Assembly: GCA_008931825.1 (NCBI GenBank)
Contig: QXVZ01011219.1
Location: 1-28,460, forward strand
Length of the DNA: 28,460 bases
Reading direction: 5' to 3'
From: Phallusia fumigata
Lineage: Eukaryota; Chordata; Ascidiacea; Phlebobranchia; Ascidiidae
Part shown: positions 19,201-28,460 of the stretch, one piece after another
How positions within the stretch are numbered: position 1 is the first letter of the stretch
Layout of the letters: every line of letters begins with the position of its first letter
Translations under genes and position numbers: made by a program
Notes under the pieces: model-generated
The model's input: only the letters and a program-made list of their open reading frames with translations
Database searches by the model: none
Told to the model about the DNA's origin: nothing

Positions 19201-22200
19201 GTTGTTTTACTTTACAAACTTGTTTTATGGGATCAACTTTTAATTTGTGACTGGCACTAATTGTATTGTTACTACTTTATTTTATCAGCTTGATGCATTG
19301 AGATTGGCTAATAAATGTAATCACATCGTTTCTATGCACAAGGCTAACAGTTTATGATTTTCACAGGACAAGTTTTGGAACTTTGTCTTTTACAAATTTA
19401 TCTTTGTCTTCGGTGTGATGAACGTGCAATCTTTACACGAAGCGCTGATATGGGTGTCGTGGTTCACAGCCATCGCTTTTCTGTTGTTGCTCACGAAACT
19501 TTGCAAAGACAGATTCGAGTTTCTTTCGTTTTCTCCCAACACTCCAATGTATTTTCACTGGAAGGTAAGTATCAGTTATGAAAATTTGTTGGGTGCTGAC
19601 ACAGTCAATTTGTAGGGTGCTTTCCCTACTGGCTGGTAAATGTAAATTTATTCCATTAGAGCTATATGCAGTATGGCTTCCGGGACAGACACGGAAATAT
19701 GCTATAACTTGAATGTCTGCATTGGTAGTTGTGTTAAATGGCCAAACATTGGTTGAACATTTAAAAAAAATCCTATGCTGATGATTATGTTGTGGTCGGT
19801 TCATGTAAGTTTTAGCAATTGTGCATGAAAATATGATTATACTCTTTCAGAGCTCTCTTAAAATACAACCCCAAACCTAATTATCTATTAGTTTTTACTG
19901 TTTACAAACTGTAAGAGTTAATGATCAACATAATGTGTATATATATATGAGTTCTTCCAGGAGATGCAAATCCGTAATGGTATAAATGGCCAGTTCAATT
20001 TCAGAAAGGGTTTTTTTGGTCTCATATATTTATTGTGTAGTTAACTTGGTGCATACATTCATTTTCAGGTGATCGGTTTACTCGTGTTTCTGCTCGTGTG
20101 TTGTGCAGCGTTGACAGTTTTATCGGTGACCTATATCTATCCCTATTCAACATTTAACGATGACAACTTTGACTATCACTCTCTGACGTTCATGTTGACC
20201 GAATGTATCATCATATCTGTGAAAGCGGTGCATGTCATCATGAGGTTCGTCAAGACGCTGCTGTTAAATGTCAAATATTTACCAACCGATTGCAACATGT
20301 GGCCTTGAAATTTGAACAGTTTTGATGAGTCAGTACTTGATGCAAGTTTGGATGCTTAATATTTGAAACAAACATAAGTTGACATGTTTATGTGTGAAAA
20401 AATTTTTTGGGTAATTTATTAAACAGCATAAACTATTCATTTTATGTATTANATTCGAGTTTCTTTCGTTTTCTCCCAACACCCCAATGTATTTTCACTG
20501 GAAGGTAAGTGCCAATTATAAAAATTTGTTTGGTGCTGACACAGTCAACTTGTAGGGTGCTTTCCCTACTGGCTTGTTAATGTAAATTTATTCCATTAGA
20601 GTTATATGCAGTATGGCTTCCTGGACAGACACGGAAATATGCAATAACTTGAATGTCTGCATTGGTAGTTGTGTTAAATGGCCAAACATTGGTTGAACAT
20701 TTAAAAAAATCCTATGCTGATGATTATGTTGTGGTCGGTTCATGCAAGTTTTAGCAATTGTGCATGAAAAGATGATTATACTCTTTCAGAGCTCTCTCAA
20801 AATACAACCCTAAACCTAATTATCTATTAGTTTTTAAACTGTAAGAGTTAATGATCAACATAATATGTATATATATCTGAGTTCTTCCAGGAGATGCAAA
20901 TCCGTAATGGTATAAATGGCCAGTTCAATTTCAGAAAGGGTTTTTTTGGTCTCATCTATTTACTGTGTAGTTAACTTGGTGTATACATTCATTTTTCAGG
21001 TGATCGGTTTACTCGTGTTTCTGCTCGTGTGTTGTGCAGCGTTGACAGTTTTATCGGTGACCTATATCTATCCCTATTCAACATTTAACGATGACAACTT
21101 TGACTATCACTCTCTGACGTTCATGTTGACCGAATGTATCATCATATCTGTGAAAGCGGTGCATGTCATCATGAGGTTCGTCAAGACGCTGCTGTTAAAT
21201 GTCAAATATTTACCAACCGATTGCAACATGTGGCCTTGAAATTTGAACAGTTTTGATGAGTCAGTACTTGATGCAAGTTTGGATGCTTAATATTTGAAAC
21301 AAACATAAGTTGACATGTTTATGTGTGAAAAAATTTTTTGGGTAATTTATTAAACAGCATAAACTATTCATTTTATGTATTAGTTATTAGTCCCCTTTGT
21401 GGAAGAAAAAAATGTTTTTCACTCCGTTTTGTTTTCTGTATAACAAGGGGTTTTACAGCATTTGGTTAAGAAAGAATTCTTCATATTTCTTAAAATTTGC
21501 ACACATAATGGATGGGTATCTGAAGTTTTGCACTGACCAGTTTTTACCGCTGTTTACCCATAAGTTGCCCACAGGCCTCCATATTTACGCCAATAACTTT
21601 TTTGGTTGGTACATGTCAAGCATTTCATTTTCTTTTGCAATAAACATGGTAAAAAAATAGTTCTTTGCTAGTTAAATAAAAAAGCTAAATAAAACTAACC
21701 CCAACTCAGGTATTTGATCCACCTCTATGACATACAACATGAAGAGCTATGGGAGCGAAAGGCGACTCTTGTTTACCACACAGATCTCTATATGGAGTTG
21801 CTGTCCTTGTCAATCAACTTCGTTCATCATCTGCACATGTTGTTTTCGGGCAATATCTGGCTATCTATGGCCAGCCTGGTTATCTGTATGCAGGTAGGTG
21901 GTGAATGGAAACTGGGGAATATGATATGATGGTGTTTGTGCTGTTAAAAGCAGGAAATGTTGTTGTTTCTAGATAGTCAGGGTTTTCTTGCAAATTCATG
22001 TTGGCCAATGTTCTGAATATTTATGACACTTGTGTGTACCTAAAACTTATTGAATGTAACACATTTTACTGTGCTAATAGGCTAAGTTACATAAGAGGCA
22101 TAGTGTTAATTGTGCATGCATTAAAAGCGGACACCTACTCCATTTTGCACTGAATCTGGTGGTGCAGTCTGCAGCCATGCATTATAAATTTCCACAGACA

Positions 22201-25200
22201 GAATGTCTATATTCCTAAACCAATCAGTTTAATTTTTAGAGACTGTTATGTATCAATTTAAATACAGGGTGTTTTAATCATTCAGATTGTCTCTTTTTAA
22301 TAAAGCAGAGTTTGTTTGCAAGTGCAACATTTGATTTTGATTGTTTTATGAGGGGGGGTTGCAATTTTATGTGTGGCATTCGGTGTTGACTCAATGAAGT
22401 TTTTAGGATGTTTGGCGCCAACACAGCAGTTTTTGTTTGCTTCAGCACATGGTCTATGCAGCTAATTTACCAGCACACCAGTTCTGCTTTGACAAACACA
22501 TGCTGCAAACTTTGGTGGTAACAGTGTGTTAAACCCTTTCTATTTCGAGTGGCAAACCAGGCTCTTGCTGTGCCAAATAGAATTCCCTGGTTCACAAAGA
22601 TTTGTCCCAATTGACCTATTTTCCCCATGTTTTTTAAGCAAGTTGCATGTACAAGGCTGTCATTTAAAAGTATACATGCACTGTATTATTACAGCTGAGG
22701 TATATCGTCTCTGAAATCCAAAAACGACTTCTCCGCCACAAAAACTACCGAAGAGTTGTGGCAAATATGGAAGCCCAGTTTCCTGCGGCAACTAGGGAGG
22801 AAATAGTAGCACATGGTAAAAAGCACATGTTTGTATTTCACCAAATGATCTGAGATCCTCTGATAATTGAAAGCTCATATGTTCTGTGGTTTGTTTTGTT
22901 TCATCAGTGGTGTGTGTATTTAGGTAAACTAGTATAAATGAGGTACTCTTTGTTGAAAGAGGATTATTTTTGTACAATCTTAAGGCCATAGCTAAAACAA
23001 TGTACTTTAATATCCTTCAGGGGTCATACATGCTTGTAGGATGTAATGGTTTGGCTAGCAACACTGATGATACATAGACAAGTCAAACTCCAAACATAAT
23101 ATCATACTATAGATGTACACAACTCTTGCAAATTATATTACAAACAGTTATTGTTTGTTATAAATTTCACAAAATCTATTGCCTAATGATTTTAATTAAT
23201 TTCTTTGCAGAAGACCAGTGCGCCATTTGTTGGGATCAGATGGAAAATGCCAGGAAACTTCCCTGTGGACATCTTTTCCACTCACCTTGTTTGAGGTCCT
23301 GGCTTGAACAAGACACAACATGCCCGACTTGCAGGTAACTACTACTGGGGCTACCTTTCAGACTGGTACAGTGTTTCAACTGTTCAGACAAACTACTGTC
23401 TTTGAGCCAACCCTGGCTTGCAAAGCCTGTTGTTTTGGCCCGCTGAATAAAACTACATTAAGTGTATCAAACCAATGTGTTTTTCTCTTGCCATTTTACC
23501 TACAACTTGAGACATTAATGTTTTGTCAAGTTAACGTTCACGCTTACATGGCCCGCTGTTTAAATTAAAAAAAAATCTTACTTCTGAGCCAAAAGGTTTG
23601 CCTATGCTGGTCTAACCCAAAAAGTCTTGCTTTTACAATAGAAGTATTGCATTGCTTTCTGAGAACCTTTGTTTACTTTTAAATTGTAAGTTTACTTGAG
23701 GAAAAATTGACTGTGTTTTAAGAGTAAACTTCATGAAAGTAACGACACTGGTTTAAGAACAAAGCCCTATTTTCTTGGTAACATGTCTTGGTAACAAAAA
23801 CTTAACCTAAGTGTACCATTGTTTGAACTTCAATGTCAGTTTTTAGCAATGTATTTTAGGAAACAGCTTGGCATCAGAAATCCACAGAATGCAACATTGG
23901 AAAACTTGTTGGACCAAGTTGATGGTGTTGTGAACGGTAAGGTTTACACAGATGGCTTATTATGGGTCTCTTTTTATTCGAACTTTTTGTCCCCGCAGTA
24001 TCAAATTACAGAAAACTTGTTTGTTTGTTATGGTTTTAAACACATATATGCCTATCAGCGTGTTTCATGTCTGTATTGGTTGCACTTGATGTTTCCAGGA
24101 TGTACAAAAGTATGCATACCTAGGTGGGATGTACAACAATACTGAAAAATAATATCATAACTATTTAGTTTGTACTTTTTACATGATGACAATATTAGTT
24201 TTCAGAGAATTTGAGTCCTATTTCTTAAAATGCACTCTTTTGGGGACTTACATGTTTCAATCATCAGTTTTCAAATACATGGTTATGATTGCAATTTTAA
24301 AACTAAAAAAATATGTGTATTGACATAAACACTGTTGGTTCCTCTGTAAATACAATCTACTTCAACATAACACGTAGAGAACAGTCAATCTAGCATTTCA
24401 TAATCCTCTAATCCACTAAAAACACATGCAAATTGAACTAATAAGAGTGTAGTTGAAGTTTGATGGTTTATAATAAATAAAAACACATGCGTTGCACTCA
24501 TAATAGTGTAGTTAGTACCTAATGGGTTGTGTTTAACTATTGGGGTCATACCAATGTCATAACACTTGTTCACATACAATGCTGAAATTTACCCTTCATA
24601 GACCCCTTTGATGTGGTAGCATTGGTTTGTACCAGTCAAAAGTTGTTTTAAAGACTATTAAAGTTTTCAATTGATTTGTACAGTGATTTTGCTTACCTTC
24701 CAAGTGGGCTTTTGCCTGTCACACATGCAAGACCAGGGAACTAAAATTGAAGTCAACCTAAAATCAGTTTAGGCGGTACCTAAGCCTGGACCAAAATCTT
24801 CTGATACTGAAACTTAGGAAATGCAACCAAACCTCACTGATTTTGGTAAAAACACCAACTGCTAACAATTAAACATATCAACATCCTCAAACAAATGTTT
24901 ACAAAAGCTTAATAGCAAAGAATTTTAATGACAGATGAAGGTCATTGTACGCATTGTGAGGTGTGTATTCTTAAGTGAGCCTAACTGCTTTATAGAGGTC
25001 AGTTTTTTAACCAGGTTTGAACCTGATCCTCATGTATCAAATTATATTCGAACCAAACAGTTCCACTTCCTGTGACACTATCATAACCCAGAACCTAGTA
25101 ACACAGTGTAGGATAAGTTATATCAAGCTTCTAAAATGTTAACATCACTGACATTGCACACAGATGGTCAAGCTCCGAACCCTGCTGCTGGAACTCAAGG

Positions 25201-27358
25201 TCCGAGAAGAAACTTCTGGCATTTCGATGGAACAAGGATCGCAAGTTGGTTCCCGAGTTTCTCGGTCGAGGTCACCCATACCCCTCATGGAGCACAAGCA
25301 ATGGGTAAGGCACACAAAGCTTTAATAACACTGTCAAACAAGATCTCAAACTTTAATTATTAAGACATAACAGGACCGGTAATTGAAGTATTTTGCATGA
25401 CTGGTTATGCCTGACCTTAAATATATGACATAATTAATGGACTTTACATGCAGTTTGACCAAAAACAAAACTGCCAGAGAGCTAGGATTACTTGTGTCAT
25501 GTATCATGTTGATTTTACACATGCATATGTACTTGTAGTTCGAACTTGTAGTAATAACTGTTGTTGTTAAAATATTTGCAGGAGAATCTGTTTACCAAAT
25601 ACCAGTTTTTCTGGCAGTTGTGTTTTAAGTTAAGTTATATATATGATTAAGCTATGCCTTTTAATTAGTTATCAATGGTTACAAAGCTTTTGGGCAAGCT
25701 AGAAAAACAAACTATCAACCAGTTCAACACTAATGCGCTTTCCTTGGCATTTTAATGGATTTGTACATCTTAATTTTTTATAGCATCATTTTTAATATTG
25801 ATCTTTTGGTGTGGCACAAGCACAAAATTCAATTACCTTGGCAATTTTGTAAATTGAGTGAACTTGAACAAACTTGTATTTTAGTGATGACCAGGGCAGC
25901 GATGAACCAATCACAAGTCTCTAATTCACAACTTGATGCCATGGTTCGTGAGGTTCAGGATATTTTTCCACAGGTAAAAACAAACAATTCATGTTGAAGG
26001 TTATTATTTCACATTATTAGTTAAGTAATTGGAGTTGAATGTAAGTTTGCCAGGACAGTGGCCAGAGTGACAATGTTTGATTGGCATTAGTTGAATTCTG
26101 CAAAGTGTGTAATCGTTAAGCTGTAGTTGTGTGGTAATGGGTTGTGATATAATTACTAGTACAATCATCAATATCGTCGGTCTAGGACATTTTGAAATGT
26201 TAGCCTATTTGTGTTTTTACACATTTTTCTCACCGCATTCAATAAACCTATTATCAAGATAACTTTGTGCTTGACTTTTTAAAGACCTTGTTGTTCCATT
26301 CATCACCCATTGAAATCTATTATCCATTCAGGTTAATATCGGGTTACTGATGTTGTCACATTTTTGTAACATGATGCGTTGGCTGAAGGGTGTTGTGTCT
26401 AACATGCCATGTGGTAGCTTAAAGGTCATTTGTTCATTTAGCACAGATTATTAGCAATTGCCTGTAAATTTTTTCTCAATGACTAAAAACATGTGTTCGT
26501 TTGTAAAACTGTTCATGTTAGTTACAGGGATTACAACAAATTACCAGTTTTTTTTTAATTTAGGTGTACTTCCTTGACATGTAACAGTTTTCTTATTTGT
26601 GTTTTATCATCTAATTTATTGATGTATGGGGTTATATGTGTCTATTTCGCTTAGTGGCTAATTGTTTTAAATTTGTCTTACAAAACTGTGTTAGCTTAAC
26701 CAATTTTCTTTAGCTTGTATTTAACTAAAGCAATGTTTTTTCACGGAACTTTGTGAATTTGAAAAGTAAAACTGTAAATTCTTAATTTGGATTATCACTG
26801 ATGTTTATTCTATTAGCCTTATTGCAGTCTCATTGGATTATTTTTTAATTGCCTTTTTCTAACTTTTTGCAGTTCTGGGCTTTAGTTAAGTTCAAACCAT
26901 TGGTTTTTACTGGATCAGAGCATGTCATTTAAGTTTCATGCTTAGTAAAACACAAAGGGGCTGAGATGGGATTAGAACCAACAACTTTATGTGTCATACT
27001 TTGCCCTTTAGTCAACAGTTACAATGTCGAATGAAATATTATACCTAGCACATATTTTGTTTTTTTCTTATTTAAACCCTGATCGAAAGTCACATAAATA
27101 CATTCCAGTCTAAAAACCTCACAGGAAAAAATGAATAAAGTCACATAACCATGATTTGTCATCAGATTCCAGAACAAATCATCCGAGCCGATCTTCTGGT
27201 AACTGGATCAGTGGAAGCCACATCGGAACGGATCCTTGATGGGCGTATCCAAGTCCCTAACCAGATGATGGGGGGAATGCCCCAACCCACCCCACCACCC
27301 TCGCCCCCAGTTGGGGAGCCGTCAGTCCGACCTCTTCCCCGAACTGAACCAAGTCCAG
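16228..27358 (+). CDS. AMFR: AMFR/gp78-type ER ubiquitin ligase, partial (twelve exons, C-terminus outside window)
   Basis: Exons 16228-16513, 17711-17857, 18450-18592, 19367-19564, 21000-21175 (or its twin 20069-20244), 21710-21893, 22695-22815, 23211-23334, 23860-23936, 25164-25304, 25885-25973 and 27166-27358 join in frame to about 626 residues. It resembles AMFR throughout: an N-terminal membrane anchor, DKFWNFVFYKFIFVFGV, LCKDRFEFLSFSP and GNIWLSMASLVI in the membrane region; a RING-H2 domain (Cys422, Cys425, Cys437, His439, His442, Cys445, Cys456, Cys459, all present); FDGTRIASWFPSFSVEV; and a CUE domain (about 548-590, with FPQ and a later LL) that in gp78 binds ubiquitin. Gp78 is an E3 ligase of ER-associated degradation. 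The region between the first two membrane segments (about 36-140) is longer than in vertebrates and holds two N-glycosylation sequons (Asn66, Asn73). The p97- and UBE2G2-binding tail is not in the window. Confidence 0.93.
16998..17028. repeat. Perfect 15-bp inverted repeat with 1-bp spacer
   Basis: TTTTTTGACACTTGT at 16998-17012 is the exact reverse complement of 17014-17028. It lies in AMFR intron 1 and would form a tight hairpin or cruciform. It could be a remnant of a mobile element end or simply a DNA palindrome; nothing else points to a function. Confidence 0.8.
17367..17589. repeat. Unmerged contig overlap 5 (111 bp twice, joined by N)
   Basis: Positions 17367-17477 and 17479-17589 appear identical, 111 bases each, around the single N at 17478. 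They lie in AMFR intron 1 and so do not affect the coding sequence. Confidence 0.9.
18671..18967 (+). mobile_element. MITE-like element copy C, in AMFR intron 3
   Basis: The left end CCATAGGTGTCGAT and the right part ATCAACGCCTGC match the family termini imperfectly. The seven-base CTATGTG before the element (18664-18670) recurs at 18967-18973 and looks like a target duplication. The middle shares GGTGTAAACAAGTCT-type sequence with copy A, and the right part has the same GGTGG/CCACC-rich block as copies A and B. It lacks the part of copy A that copy B retains, so B and C are different deletion forms of one longer element. Confidence 0.6.
19513..21382. repeat. Unmerged allelic overlap 6, duplicating AMFR exons 4 (part) and 5
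   Basis: Positions 19513-20451 and 20453-21382 are two versions of one segment joined by the N at 20452. The right copy begins in the middle of AMFR exon 4, giving an exon fragment at 20453-20504 with its donor but no acceptor. Exon 5 is complete in both copies (20069-20244 and 21000-21175) and appears identical. The intron parts differ by scattered single bases and small indels. The mid-exon breakpoint exactly at the N argues for an assembly overlap. Confidence 0.9.
20453..20504 (+). pseudogene. Duplicate fragment of AMFR exon 4 (assembly copy)
   Basis: The last 52 bases of AMFR exon 4 are repeated here directly after the N, with one silent difference (CCC for CCT... in the Thr-Pro codons) and an intact GT donor. 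There is no splice acceptor because the fragment starts at a contig end. It should not be annotated as a separate exon. Confidence 0.85.
24418..24513. repeat. Degenerate tandem repeat, about 60-bp period
   Basis: The block AAAAACACATGC followed by AATAAGAGTGTAGTT recurs about 60 bases later as AAAAACACATGC and TAATAGTGTAGTT with substitutions. It lies in AMFR intron 9 and has no evident function. Confidence 0.6.
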
Positions 27359-27793
27359 GTATGTTAAATAAACAAACTTGGGTTACGCCCGTGGTTTTCA
27401 ATGCGTTGTTGCAATTTCCAAGGGCTCAGCGAATAACCGTTAGACTCGATGAACTTTGTAAATACAAGCAGGTCCACACAACACATTCAATTCTACATGA
27501 ACATTTTACTTTTTTTATGTCATTAAATACAANGGGAATGCCCCAACCCACCCCACCACCCTCACCCCCAGTTGGGGAGCCGTCAGTCCGACCTCTTCCC
27601 CGAACTGAACCAAGTCCAGGTATGTTAAATAAACAAACTTGGGTTACGCCCGTGGTTTTCAATGCGTTGTTGCAATTTCCAAGGGCTCAGCGAATAACCG
27701 TTAGACTCGATGAACTTTGTAAATACAAGCAGGTCCACACAACACATTCAATTCTACATGAACATTTTACTTTTTTTATGTCATTAAATACAA
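27273..27793. repeat. Unmerged allelic overlap 7, duplicating the end of AMFR exon 12
   Basis: Positions 27273-27532 and 27534-27793 are 260 bases each, joined by the N at 27533, with a single base difference seen (TCG or TCA in a Ser codon, silent). The proline-rich 3' part of exon 12 and its donor are therefore repeated at 27534-27619 without an acceptor. Reading through the N gives a false protein in which this segment occurs twice. Confidence 0.9.
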
Positions 27794-28460
27794 CTTTGTT
27801 AATAAGCGTCTTTTTAAAATTCTTCGAAAAGAGTTTAAAAAACACTGGTTGAAACAATAACGTTCTTGTCAAGCCGGGGCTCTATATTGTTTTCTGGATG
27901 CTTTTACTTTGTGAAGCAATACCAGGTTTCGGTAATGTATTAATGCTAGGTCCCTGTGCTTCAGCTTACAAAACCTGTTGCCATATTGCACGAAAAGTAT
28001 CCAGCTTCGCTTTCATGATGTTTGTATTAATAAAATAATTAGGTAGTCAATGTTTGGATAAGCTACAATCCCTTGTGTCAAGGTAATGAAATAACCAGGG
28101 CCCTAAACGGTAGCTCTTTGGCACAAGTCTGAATACATGTTATGTTACAGTGTCATGCGTTTTGTACCTTACGCTGGTACGTTGTATGTCAACCGATAAA
28201 TCCCAGCATGTATTTAGATTTTCTAAATCAATAAAATGCACGTAAATCCGAGACATACGTCATACAGGACATGCTATGACGTCAACTAACGCTGTATTAC
28301 CATAAATTCTGATGTTACGTAAATGCCGTTAGGTAAACCCCTCGAGAGATTTACCATACCCACAGCAACAGTTTAGTGTAACCGCTGGAATTATTGTCAA
28401 ACATTTTTAGGTACGTCACTACGTCGACGCCACGCCGGCCCAGCGTCACGTGATGACCCG
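27794..28460. other. AMFR intron 12 or downstream region
   Basis: The following AMFR exon was not found with confidence. An acceptor-like TTTTTAG at 28404-28410 opens a short frame in the right phase, containing SLRRRHAGP, but it is too short to judge and is cut by the window edge. The last 200 bases are GC-richer and carry several ACGTCA motifs and an E-box, so they could instead be promoter-like. Confidence 0.35.
28256..28453. promoter_or_regulatory. Cluster of CRE-like ACGTCA motifs and an E-box
   Basis: TACGTCA occurs at 28256-28262 and 28412-28418, a full CRE palindrome TGACGTCA at 28277-28284, and TCACGTGA at 28446-28453. Such clustering within 200 bases is unusual for this AT-rich window and could mark a promoter or enhancer, perhaps internal to AMFR or belonging to a gene to the right. 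Function is not demonstrated. Confidence 0.3.

Noticed and set aside
20245..20308. Open frame continuing past AMFR exon 5 to a stop (also at 21176-21239)
   Set aside because: The homology to AMFR ends at the AG|GTTCGT donor and resumes at 21710 in the matching phase, so this is intron read-through.
27151..27852. A 233-codon frame with an internal repeated proline-rich segment
   Set aside because: The repeat is produced by reading through the N at 27533; it joins two copies of AMFR exon 12 and intron sequence.
1..28460. CRISPR arrays, bacterial operons, ribosomal RNA or intact tRNA genes
   Set aside because: No regularly spaced repeats, no prokaryotic gene layout and no rRNA-like or foldable tRNA sequence were seen.

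Overview
The window looks like nuclear DNA from an invertebrate chordate, most likely a sea squirt of the Ciona type. It is AT-rich, its genes have many small exons separated by introns of about 200-2300 bases, and the predicted proteins match animal families well. The species is an inference from this style and from the strong haplotype differences between duplicated segments; it was not confirmed by any search.

Three spliced genes on the + strand can be read with confidence. Two are tandem LAPTM4-type lysosomal/endosomal tetraspanning membrane proteins (3579-5572, 233 residues; 7765-11063, 232 residues). They share seven exons, identical intron phases and two C-terminal PPxY motifs, so they are a local duplication. 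The third is an AMFR/gp78 ER-membrane ubiquitin ligase. Twelve coding exons lie between 16228 and 27358 (about 626 residues), with membrane segments, a complete RING-H2 domain and a CUE domain; its C-terminal part lies beyond the right edge. The first 1.5 kb holds weaker exon-like pieces, including a possible last exon with a poly(A) signal. About 4.7 kb between the second LAPTM4 gene and AMFR holds no recognisable gene.

The most important structural point concerns the assembly. The window contains seven single N characters, and each is the exact joint between two direct copies of the same sequence (105 bp to about 1.55 kb). This is what unmerged contig overlaps in a highly heterozygous genome look like. 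Three of them duplicate coding sequence: the candidate last exon near 1.2 kb, AMFR exons 4-5 and AMFR exon 12. Any automatic gene model here would gain false exons.

Other points of interest are a family of short inverted-terminal-repeat elements with a conserved internal hairpin (copies in LAPTM4 intron 1, downstream of that gene and in AMFR intron 3), a small hAT-type element, and E-boxes of the TFEB/MITF (CLEAR) type upstream of both LAPTM4 genes. The first is an exact GTCACGTGAC, which would fit lysosomal co-regulation. I see no CRISPR array, no bacterial genes and no convincing previously unknown system.
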